Of a stretch of 37,308 nt of DNA, positions 30,219 to 36,694 are shown one piece after another. Source of the stretch: CAYFXA01 sp964347135 (GTDB lineage: Bacteria > Patescibacteriota > Microgenomatia > PFEM01 > JAHIFH01). A program made the position numbers and the translations under genes. The stretch lies in the NCBI GenBank assembly GCA_964347135.1, contig CAYFXA010000017.1:1-37308 (forward strand). Direction: 5' to 3'. Below the pieces are notes generated by a model. The model was not told the DNA's origin. It ran no database searches and was given only the letters and a program-made list of their open reading frames with translations. How positions within the stretch are numbered: the stretch's first letter is position 1; the number at the start of each line of letters is the position of its first letter.

Positions 30219-30247
30219 TTGCTCCTTTCCTCCAAATTTTGTAAAAT
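30219..30247 (+). promoter_or_regulatory. Promoter of tRNA-Val
   Basis: TTGCTC (30219-30224), 17-base spacer, TAAAAT (30242-30247), start near 30254, 4 bases before the tRNA. Confidence 0.6.
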
Positions 30248-30257
30248 TAACAATTAA

Positions 30258-30334
30258 GGGTGGTTAGCTCAGCTGGCTAGAGCGTTACGTTGACATCGTA
30301 AAGGTCACAGGTTCGAGTCCTGTACCACCCACCA
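30258..30334 (+). tRNA. tRNA-Val (anticodon GAC)
   Basis: Acceptor GGGTGGT/ACCACCC, D-stem GCTC/GAGC, anticodon stem TTACG/CGTAA with loop TTGACAT giving GAC, T-arm ACAGG/CCTGT. The encoded CCA ends at 30334; its A is also the A of the next gene's ATG. Confidence 0.95.
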
Positions 30335-30558
30335 TGAAAGTTGATCCAAAAGATAGCTATCTTTCTGTTTTTTTAAAGAATTTTGTTGGCGGCATAGGCT
30401 GGGTGGCAGGCATCACCATTGGTTTTGCCTTGCTTATCTCTCTTGTTAGCTATTTGCTAAGCCAAGCTGGAGGCTTACCCTTAATCGGTGACTGGTTTGC
30501 AAGAATAGTTGAAGTTACTAATCAAGCTCTTGAAGCTAAAAAAGTTTTACCAAAATAA
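30334..30558 (+). CDS. Small membrane protein (DUF5665-like)
   Basis: 74 residues: an amphipathic start, one long hydrophobic helix region (about 18-42), and a C-terminal helix. KNFVGGIGWVAGITIGFALLISLVSYLL resembles DUF5665 proteins, which are small and uncharacterised. The ATG uses the terminal A of the tRNA-Val CCA, so there is no leader or Shine-Dalgarno of its own; tRNA 3' processing would leave an mRNA starting at or next to the start codon. thrS begins 2 bases after the stop codon's end. Confidence 0.75.
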   Translation: MKVDPKDSYLSVFLKNFVGGIGWVAGITIGFALLISLVSYLLSQAGGLPLIGDWFARIVEVTNQALEAKKVLPK

Positions 30559-30559
30559 A

Positions 30560-32296
30560 ATGGCAGATAAAAAATTAGAGAAAATGAGACACAGTTGTAG
30601 CCATGTTTTGGCGGCAGCGGTTCTAAAGCTTTTTCCCAAAGCTAAGTTAGGCATTGGTCCTGCCATTGAAGATGGTTTCTATTATGACTTTGATTTTGGT
30701 AAAAAGAAAATCACAGAAAAGGATTTGGGAAGAATTTCAGCGGAAATGGAAAAAATTATTAAGGAAAAGCTTCCTTTTAAAAAAGAAGATATTTCCATTA
30801 AAAAAGCCAAGCAAATTTTTAAAAACCAGCCCTATAAACTAGAACTGATTAAAGATTTAGAAAAAGAAAAAACAAAAAAAGTCTCTATTTACAAGAGTGG
30901 CGATTTTCTTGACCTTTGTCTTGGCCCTCATGTAACCAATACTTCTAAAATTGGTCCTTTCAAACTTCTTTCAATCGCTGGAGCTTATTGGCGGGGAAGC
31001 GAAACCAATCCAATGTTAACCAGGATTTATGGTACCTGTTTTGATACTCAAAAAAATCTTAATACCTATCTCAAGCTGAGAGAAGAAGCCAAAAAGCGAG
31101 ACCATCGAAAACTTGGTCCGCAACTTGAGCTATTCCTTCTTCACGGTACCTCCCCAGGAATGCCTTATTGGCTACCAAATGGAACGATAATCTACAATGA
31201 GTTGCTTAAATTTTGGCGCGAAGAACATAAAAAAAGAGACTATCAGGAAATTTCTACTCCTCAAGTAGCTCACAAAAAACTATGGGAAATATCAGGTCAT
31301 TGGGACCACTATCGTGATGAAATGTTCATTATTCCCATAAACAAACAAACCGTTTACGCTTTAAAGCCAATGAATTGCCCTAATGCGATGATAGTTTTTG
31401 CTAGTAAGCCGCGTAGCTATCGAGAACTTCCTTTGAGATTATCTGATAGTGATGTGTTGCACAGAAAAGAGCTCTCTGGAGTGATAACCGGACTGCTAAG
31501 GGTCCAAAAGTTTGCTCAAGATGATGCTCATATTTTTATTAAAGAAGATCAAATAGAAAAAGAATATGAAAGAATTTTGGAAATAGTTGATTTGTTTTAT
31601 TCTGTTTTTGATATTGAATATAAACTTAGGCTTGGTACCCGACCACTAAATTTTATGGGTGATATTAAAACTTGGAACAAAGCCGAAGATGCTTTAAAAC
31701 AAATTTTGAACAAAAAGGCAGGTAAAGACAAATACCTTGTTTCTTCAGAAGATGGAGCCTTCTATGGTCCCAAAATAGATATCACAATGAAAGACGTTCT
31801 CGGAAGGTCTTGGCAGATGGGAACAATTCAACTTGACTTCTTTCTTCCCAAACGCTTTAAACTTAAATACGCAGACAAAGACGGCAAACAAAAAACACCT
31901 GTTTGTATTCACCGGGTTATTTATGGTTCTTTGGAAAGATTTATTGGCATTCTTATTGAGCACTACGGTGGTGCCTTTCCTGTTTGGCTCTCGCCAATTC
32001 AAACGATTGTCATTCCCATCACTGATAAGCACAATCAATACGGGCAAAAGGTTGTTGACCAACTCAAAAAAGAAAATGTTCGAGTTAAGATTGATGACCG
32101 GAGTGAAACCACTTCCGCCAAAATTCGTGACGCTGAACTCCAAAAAATTCCCTATATCCTGGTAGTTGGGGATAAGGAAGTTAAGGCTAAAAAGGTGAAT
32201 GTTCGCGTCCGGGGTGAAAAAGTGATTGGTCCAATGACTGTCTCCAAGTTTATTAACCTCATCAAAGAAGATATTGTCAAAAAAAGACAAATCTGA
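30560..32296 (+). CDS. thrS: Threonyl-tRNA synthetase without TGS domain
   Basis: 578 residues; E. coli ThrRS has 642. It starts directly in the editing domain (RHSCSHVLAAAVLKLFPKAKLGIGPAIEDGFYYDF, with the HxxxH zinc-like site), so the N-terminal TGS domain is missing. The editing motif region (CLGPHVTNTSKIGPFKLLSIAGAYWRG) and the class II core follow: motif 2 and MKPMNCPNAM-type zinc/Thr site, QDDAHIF, motif 3 HRVIYGSLERFIGILIEHYGGAFP, and an anticodon-binding domain (IVIPITDKH...). It attaches Thr to tRNA-Thr. First gene of the conserved thrS-infC-rpmI-rplT-pheS-pheT order. I chose ATG 30560 over 30509, which lies in the previous gene. Confidence 0.96.
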   Translation: MADKKLEKMRHSCSHVLAAAVLKLFPKAKLGIGPAIEDGFYYDFDFGKKKITEKDLGRISAEMEKIIKEKLPFKKEDISIKKAKQIFKNQPYKLELIKDLEKEKTKKVSIYKSGDFLDLCLGPHVTNTSKIGPFKLLSIAGAYWRGSETNPMLTRIYGTCFDTQKNLNTYLKLREEAKKRDHRKLGPQLELFLLHGTSPGMPYWLPNGTIIYNELLKFWREEHKKRDYQEISTPQVAHKKLWEISGHWDHYRDEMFIIPINKQTVYALKPMNCPNAMIVFASKPRSYRELPLRLSDSDVLHRKELSGVITGLLRVQKFAQDDAHIFIKEDQIEKEYERILEIVDLFYSVFDIEYKLRLGTRPLNFMGDIKTWNKAEDALKQILNKKAGKDKYLVSSEDGAFYGPKIDITMKDVLGRSWQMGTIQLDFFLPKRFKLKYADKDGKQKTPVCIHRVIYGSLERFIGILIEHYGGAFPVWLSPIQTIVIPITDKHNQYGQKVVDQLKKENVRVKIDDRSETTSAKIRDAELQKIPYILVVGDKEVKAKKVNVRVRGEKVIGPMTVSKFINLIKEDIVKKRQI

Positions 32297-32313
32297 TAAG
32301 ATTTAAGAGAAAG

Positions 32314-32883
32314 TTGGCAAAGAAGTTTTATCGAATCAATCAATACATCCAGGCAAAAGAAGTCAGGTTGGTTGATGAAAAAGGGAAACAGATTGGGGTT
32401 TTGGCGAAGGAAAAAGCATTAAAACAAGCCCAAAGCGCAGGGCTTGATTTAGTTGAGGTTGCCCCTAACGCCAAACCGCCTGTTTGTAAAATTATTGATT
32501 TTAAGAAATTCAAATTTTTAGAATCAAAAAGGCAACAGCAAGATAAGAAAAAAAGCAAAAAGGTTGAGTTAAAAGTAGTCCAATTAAGCCCTTTTATTGC
32601 CGAAAATGATCTGAATTACAGACTGAAAAAAGCCGAGGAATTCTTAAAAGAAGGCGATAAAGTCAAAATTTCAATTGTTTTTAAGGGTCGGCAAATCACA
32701 AAAAAGGATTTTGGTTACAAATTAATGGAAAGGATTCTTGAAGAATTAAAACCCTTTTCGGAAATTGATTTTGAGCCTAAATTTGTAGGGAGAAAATTAG
32801 AAATGACTTTGAAACCAGTTAAAGGAGGAAAAAGTGGCAAAACAAAAGATGAAAACAAGAAAGTCAGTCAAAAGAAGATTTAA
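32314..32883 (+). CDS. infC: Translation initiation factor IF-3
   Basis: 189 residues, full two-domain IF-3: N-domain INQYIQAKEVRLVDEKGKQIGV... and DLVEVAPNAKPPVCKIIDFKKF, a lysine-rich linker, C-domain VQLSPFIAENDLNYRLKKAEEFLKEGDKVKISIVFKGRQ. It starts with TTG (32314) after AAGAGAAAG; no ATG fits. infC in many bacteria uses a rare start codon that IF-3 itself discriminates against, giving autoregulation, so TTG may serve the same purpose here. A Lys/Gly-rich C-terminal tail overlaps rpmI by 50 bases. Confidence 0.96.
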   Translation: MAKKFYRINQYIQAKEVRLVDEKGKQIGVLAKEKALKQAQSAGLDLVEVAPNAKPPVCKIIDFKKFKFLESKRQQQDKKKSKKVELKVVQLSPFIAENDLNYRLKKAEEFLKEGDKVKISIVFKGRQITKKDFGYKLMERILEELKPFSEIDFEPKFVGRKLEMTLKPVKGGKSGKTKDENKKVSQKKI

Positions 32884-33034
32884 AATTACCAAAACCGGGA
32901 AGGTCTTGCGGCGTGGTTCTCATATTCGCCACTTGCGTCGGAAAAAGAAAAAAAGTCGGATAAGAGCCCAAAAACTACCTAAGGAAGTTAAAGGAGCTTG
33001 GAAAGGAAAAGTTAAAAAGTTATTGGGGGAATAG
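32834..33034 (+). CDS. rpmI: Ribosomal protein bL35
   Basis: 66 residues, normal length: MKTRKSVKRRFKITKTGKVLRR and LRRKKKKSRIRAQK are diagnostic. GTG start at 32834, 5 bases after AAAGGAGG. The first 50 bases lie inside infC in another frame, so the two are tightly coupled. Part of the 50S subunit. Stop directly abuts the rplT ATG. Confidence 0.97.
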   Translation: MAKQKMKTRKSVKRRFKITKTGKVLRRGSHIRHLRRKKKKSRIRAQKLPKEVKGAWKGKVKKLLGE

Positions 33035-33388
33035 ATGGCAAGGGTTAAAACAGGTACAACCAGAAGAAAACGACATAAAAAAGTTCTTAAACGAACCAAG
33101 GGCTTTCGGATGACCAAAGGCAGGCTGTACAGAGTCTCCAAAGAGGCTGATTTACACGCTGGTCAATACGCTTATGCTGGCAGAAAACTTAGGAAAAGAG
33201 ATACCCGACGCCTTTGGATTACTCGAATCAATGCCGCCCTCACTCCTTTAAACCTTTCTTATTCTCAATTCATTAATGGCTTGAAAAAAGCTAAAATCGA
33301 ACTCAATCGTAAAATCCTTGCCGACCTAGCTCTTACTGACCCCGAGACCTTTAAAGATATAGTTGACAAGGCTCAAAAATCTTTATAA
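33035..33388 (+). CDS. rplT: Ribosomal protein bL20
   Basis: 117 residues, standard length: MARVKTGTTRRKRHKKVLKRTKGF, then RDTRRLWITRINAAL and YSQFINGLKKAKIELNRKILADLA. It assembles early on 23S rRNA. In several bacteria L20 represses its own operon by binding the leader; no such site was searched for here. Its 3' end contains a perfect promoter: -35 at 33363-33368, and a -10 that overlaps the TAA stop codon. Confidence 0.97.
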   Translation: MARVKTGTTRRKRHKKVLKRTKGFRMTKGRLYRVSKEADLHAGQYAYAGRKLRKRDTRRLWITRINAALTPLNLSYSQFINGLKKAKIELNRKILADLALTDPETFKDIVDKAQKSL

Positions 33389-33391
33389 AAT
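33363..33391 (+). promoter_or_regulatory. Promoter of the Phe-attenuated pheST unit
   Basis: TTGACA (33363-33368), 17-base spacer, TAAAAT (33386-33391). It lies inside the end of rplT, with the -10 starting on its stop codon. The leader-peptide ATG follows 7 bases after the -10, so the transcript would start at or next to that codon. Confidence 0.8.
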
Positions 33392-33398
33392 AATCCCA

Positions 33399-33452
33399 AT
33401 GCAAGTTCCAACCATTACCCGAGCAGCATTTTTTAAGTTTTTCTTTACTTAG
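33399..33452 (+). CDS. pheM: Phe-rich leader peptide of the pheST attenuator
   Basis: A 17-codon frame, MQVPTITRAAFFKFFFT, ending in TAG at 33450-33452. Five of six consecutive codons (33429-33446) are Phe. It sits between rplT and pheS, as does the E. coli pheM leader peptide ([14 protein letters not shown]), and is followed by competing hairpins and a terminator. When charged tRNA-Phe is scarce, a ribosome should stall on the Phe run and favour readthrough. No Shine-Dalgarno; the peptide is predicted to be leaderless. The peptide itself probably has no other function. The symbol is used by positional and functional analogy, not homology. Confidence 0.85.
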   Translation: MQVPTITRAAFFKFFFT

Positions 33453-33461
33453 CTGCCTTAA

Positions 33462-33518
33462 GGGGAGGTTGGATTTTGCAATTTTAAGGAGGAAACCTCC
33501 CCAAAAGGGGAGTTTTTT
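33462..33518 (+). terminator. Attenuator: antiterminator and terminator
   Basis: Terminator: CTCCCC (33497-33502), AAAA, GGGGAG (33507-33512), TTTTTT (33513-33518). Antiterminator: GGGGAGGTT (33462-33470) pairs over 9 bp with AACCTCCCC (33494-33502), using the whole 5' strand of the terminator. A third small hairpin, GGAGG/CCTCC (33488-33500), also competes. The 5' strand of the antiterminator begins 10 bases after the leader-peptide stop, within the footprint of a terminating ribosome. Confidence 0.85.
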
Positions 33519-33522
33519 ATTG

Positions 33523-33595
33523 GCCGAGGTAGCCAAGGTGGTCACGGCGCGTGTCTGAAAAACATGAGATGGCGGTTCGACTCCGCCCCTCGGCA
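33523..33595 (+). tRNA. tRNA-Phe (anticodon GAA)
   Basis: Acceptor GCCGAGG/CCTCGGC, D-stem GCC/GGC with a long loop, anticodon stem CGTGT/ACATG (one G-U) with loop CTGAAAA giving GAA, T-arm GGCGG/CCGCC. CCA is not encoded. It starts 4 bases after the terminator T-run with no promoter between, so its expression should depend on readthrough of the attenuator. pheS starts 25 bases later. Confidence 0.94.
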
Positions 33596-33603
33596 CTGAA
33601 ATC

Positions 33604-33612
33604 TGCTAGAAT
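33604..33612 (+). promoter_or_regulatory. Extended -10 before pheS
   Basis: TGCTAGAAT, 8 bases before ATG 33621, with no -35. It may give a secondary leaderless pheS transcript independent of the attenuator. Confidence 0.4.
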
Positions 33613-33620
33613 GGAATAAA

Positions 33621-34658
33621 ATGGATATCAACATTATTCAGAATTTAAAAAACCAGGCTATTTCTAGTATCCTTGAGGCTAAATCGGATAAAGAATTAGA
33701 AGAGTTACGGATTGCTTATCTAGGCAGAAAAGGAAAAATTACCCAGCTTCTTAAGGAAATTCCTTCTTTAAGCTCGTCAGAACGAAGGGAAATTGGCCAA
33801 ATAGCCAATGATGCTAAAAAAGCAATTGAGCAAGCGCTAATCAACTCTAAAAAAGCCCAAACAGCTAAAAAAATCGATGTTAGCAAGGAATGGCTGGATG
33901 TTTCAGCTCCAGGAAAAAAGCCTCAAATTGGCAACACTCATTTAGTCACCGAAGCAATTCAGGAAATAACGACCATCTTTGAAAAAATCGGCTTTACCCG
34001 GGTGGCTTATCCCGAAGTCGAATGGGACTGGTATGCTTTTGAGGGCTTAAACATGCCTGAAAACCACCCGGCTCGGGATGTTTGGGAAACTTTCTTTATT
34101 GCCAAATTGAAAAGTAAAAAATATGGTGAGGCAGTCTTAACGCCTCACACTTCCTCAGGCCAGGTTCGCGAAATAGAAAAAAGAAAACCACCCATCAGAA
34201 TGCTCAATATTGCCAAATGTTATCGGCGTCAATCTGATGTTTCTCACTCACCTATGTTTTACCAATTCGAAGGCCTTCATGTTGAAAAAGGGATTAATTT
34301 AACTCATTTGAAAGGCACCATCGATTATTTTGCTAAAACATTTTTTGGTCCGAATCGCAAAATAAGGCTTCGCCCTTATCACTTTCGCTTCACTGAGCCT
34401 TCAATGGAGATTGATGTTAGTTGTGATGTTTGCAAAGGTAAAGGCTGCCGACTTTGTAAACAAGGTTGGCTCGAACTTGCTGGCTCAGGAATGGTTCACC
34501 CAGCGGTACTTAAGAATGGGGACATTGATCCAAATGAATACTCGGGCTACGCCTTTGGTTTTGGTGTTGAAAGAGCCTTAATGATGAAATCTGGTTTAAA
34601 ACTTGATGATTTAAGATTGCTTTATACCAATGATTTAAGGTTTCTTAAACAATTCTGA
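33621..34658 (+). CDS. pheS: Phenylalanyl-tRNA synthetase alpha subunit
   Basis: 345 residues, normal length. An N-terminal coiled-coil arm (about 1-85) that contacts tRNA, then the class II core: motif 1 near TEAIQEITTIFEKIGFTRVAYPEVEWDWYAFEGLNMPENHPARD, motif 2 MLNIAKCYRRQSDVSHSPMFYQFEGLHVEKG, and motif 3 GYAFGFGVERALMMK. A Cys cluster (CDVCKGKGCRLCKQGW) is the short zinc-type loop common in many bacterial PheS. It pairs with PheT as an alpha2-beta2 enzyme charging the tRNA-Phe encoded just upstream. The stop overlaps the pheT start (TGATG). Confidence 0.97.
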   Translation: MDINIIQNLKNQAISSILEAKSDKELEELRIAYLGRKGKITQLLKEIPSLSSSERREIGQIANDAKKAIEQALINSKKAQTAKKIDVSKEWLDVSAPGKKPQIGNTHLVTEAIQEITTIFEKIGFTRVAYPEVEWDWYAFEGLNMPENHPARDVWETFFIAKLKSKKYGEAVLTPHTSSGQVREIEKRKPPIRMLNIAKCYRRQSDVSHSPMFYQFEGLHVEKGINLTHLKGTIDYFAKTFFGPNRKIRLRPYHFRFTEPSMEIDVSCDVCKGKGCRLCKQGWLELAGSGMVHPAVLKNGDIDPNEYSGYAFGFGVERALMMKSGLKLDDLRLLYTNDLRFLKQF

Positions 34659-36688
34659 TGAACATTCTTATTCTTGATTCCTGGCTCAAAGAACATCTTA
34701 AAACCAAGGCAACTCCTAAGCAAATTGCCAATTATTTGACTCTTTGCAGCCAAACGGTTGAAAAAGTTAACAAGGTCAATAACGATGCGGTTTACGATAT
34801 CGAAATTACAACGAATCGCCCCGATTGTCTTTCGGTTTATGGCATTGCCCGAGAATTAAACGCTATCCTGCCCCAATTCGGCATCAGAGCAAAATTAAAA
34901 GGAATTCCTGAAAACAAAAAAGAAATTCCCCAAGTTAAAAAAAGCCTGCCTCTCAAAGTAAAAATTACTAAACCCTCTCTTAGTCCTCGCTTTACGGCTT
35001 TAATTTTTGACAACATTACTATCAAGCCCTCACCTAAAGTTATTCAGGACCGTTTAGAAAAATCGGGTGTTAGGGCCCTTAATAATGTTGTTGATATTTC
35101 CAACTACCTGATGTTGGAATTGGGTCAACCAATGCATACCTTTGACTATGACAAAATTAAAAAAGCAACCATGATTCTTCGGGAAACGAAAAAAGGCGAA
35201 AAAATAGTTACTTTGGACAAGGAAAATCGAACTTTACCCGAGGGGGCGATAGTGATTGAGGATGGAAACGGTCGCATTATTGATCTTTGTGGAATCATGG
35301 GCGGAGCCAATTCAGAAGTCGATGAAAAAACCAAGCGGGTTCTTTTGTTTGTTCAAACTTATGACCCAATGAAAATTCGTCGAACCTGTCAAGCCTTGGC
35401 TTTTCGAACCGAGGCTGCTTCTCGCTTCGAAAAAGGCGTTGATCCTGGCGGGGTTATCCTGGCAATGAAAAAAGCAATAAAAATGTTTGAAAAGAACTGC
35501 GGGGCTAAAGTTGCCAGTAATCTAATTGACATTTATCCCCACCCCCAAAAAGAAAAAAGAGTCAACCTTTCTCAGGAAAAACTTAATCATCACGTTGGCG
35601 TGAAAATAAAACTATCTAAAGCTAAGGAAATTTTGGAAAATCTTGGCTTTGAAACAAAATTAGGAATCGGGAGAATAGAAACCATTGTCCCTCATTGGCG
35701 TTATGACGATGTCAGTATTCCTGAAGACTTGATTGAAGAAATTGCCCGAGTTTACGGCTACCATCGTTTGCCCAGTAACTTACCCCAAGGGGAAATCCCT
35801 TTGCAAATCAAAGACCCTGTTTTTGAATGGGAGTATCAAATCAAACACGCTTTAAAAAATTGGGGCTTAACCGAAACCGTGAGTTATTCAATGGTCAGTT
35901 TAACCCAATTAGAAAAAACGGAGATTGAACCAAAGGATTGTCTTAAAATCAGTAACCCTCTTACAGAAGACCTGGTTTATATGCGACCTTCTTTAATTCC
36001 TTCTTTATTAACAATCATTGCTGAAAACAATCAAGAACAAATAACCATTTTCGAGTTAACCAATGTTTATTTGTACCAAAAAATCAATAAATTGCCTGAT
36101 GAAGTCCCAATGCTTACGAGTTTATTCACGGGCAACAAATTCTATCAAGCCAAGGGTATTGTTGAGGCTATTCTGACAACCATGGGAATTAAAAACTATC
36201 AATTTGAACCCTACCAATTAAAGAAAACCTTTTATGGTAAAGTTTTTCATCCCTTTCGAACAGCAGAAGTAATGGTAAAAAATAACTCGCTTGGAGTTGT
36301 GGGCGAAATAAGCCCCCATGTCTTGGCAAGATTCGGGATTAAAGGTAGGATAGTGGTTTTTGATTTAGACTTCAGAGAAATGGTTAAACATGCTTCGAAA
36401 GTAAAAAAATATACACCTCTTCCCAAATATCCAGCCATTATTGAGGACTTATCTTTTGTTGTTCCTCCGAAAACCAAGGTGGGAGAAATGCTTGAAGAGA
36501 TTAAGAAAATAAGCAAACTTATTACCACAGTAGAACTAATTGATTCCTATAAAAAAACCCGAACTTTCAGAATTACTTATCAAAGCTCAAACAGAACCTT
36601 AACCGATAAAGAAGTAGAAAAGATAAGAAAGAACATTGTTAAAGTTGTTTCAAAGAAATTTGACGCCAGAATAAAAACTAAGTCCTAA
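34658..36688 (+). CDS. pheT: Phenylalanyl-tRNA synthetase beta subunit, short form
   Basis: 676 residues against ~800 usually. After the opening MNILILDSWLKEHL the sequence passes from QTVEKVNKV straight to YDIEITTNRPDCLSVYGIARE, so the inserted tRNA-binding OB-fold (B2, ~110 residues) is absent. Present are the B3/B4 editing region (ISNYLMLELGQPMHTFDYDKI), the B5 domain, the catalytic-like core domain and the C-terminal anticodon-binding domain (YTPLPKYPAIIEDLSFVVP... RTFRITYQSSNRTLTDKEV). It forms the heterotetramer with PheS. It converges with the penicillin-binding protein gene 6 bases downstream. Confidence 0.97.
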   Translation: MNILILDSWLKEHLKTKATPKQIANYLTLCSQTVEKVNKVNNDAVYDIEITTNRPDCLSVYGIARELNAILPQFGIRAKLKGIPENKKEIPQVKKSLPLKVKITKPSLSPRFTALIFDNITIKPSPKVIQDRLEKSGVRALNNVVDISNYLMLELGQPMHTFDYDKIKKATMILRETKKGEKIVTLDKENRTLPEGAIVIEDGNGRIIDLCGIMGGANSEVDEKTKRVLLFVQTYDPMKIRRTCQALAFRTEAASRFEKGVDPGGVILAMKKAIKMFEKNCGAKVASNLIDIYPHPQKEKRVNLSQEKLNHHVGVKIKLSKAKEILENLGFETKLGIGRIETIVPHWRYDDVSIPEDLIEEIARVYGYHRLPSNLPQGEIPLQIKDPVFEWEYQIKHALKNWGLTETVSYSMVSLTQLEKTEIEPKDCLKISNPLTEDLVYMRPSLIPSLLTIIAENNQEQITIFELTNVYLYQKINKLPDEVPMLTSLFTGNKFYQAKGIVEAILTTMGIKNYQFEPYQLKKTFYGKVFHPFRTAEVMVKNNSLGVVGEISPHVLARFGIKGRIVVFDLDFREMVKHASKVKKYTPLPKYPAIIEDLSFVVPPKTKVGEMLEEIKKISKLITTVELIDSYKKTRTFRITYQSSNRTLTDKEVEKIRKNIVKVVSKKFDARIKTKS

Positions 36689-36694
36689 TTCTTC

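Noticed and set aside
31745..32290. Minus-strand ORF of 181 residues opposite thrS
   Set aside because: thrS is conserved across the whole region; the antisense frame has no recognisable domain.
33351..33596. Minus-strand ORF starting MPRGGVEPPSHVFQTRAV
   Set aside because: Antisense of tRNA-Phe and the attenuator; the same artefact type.
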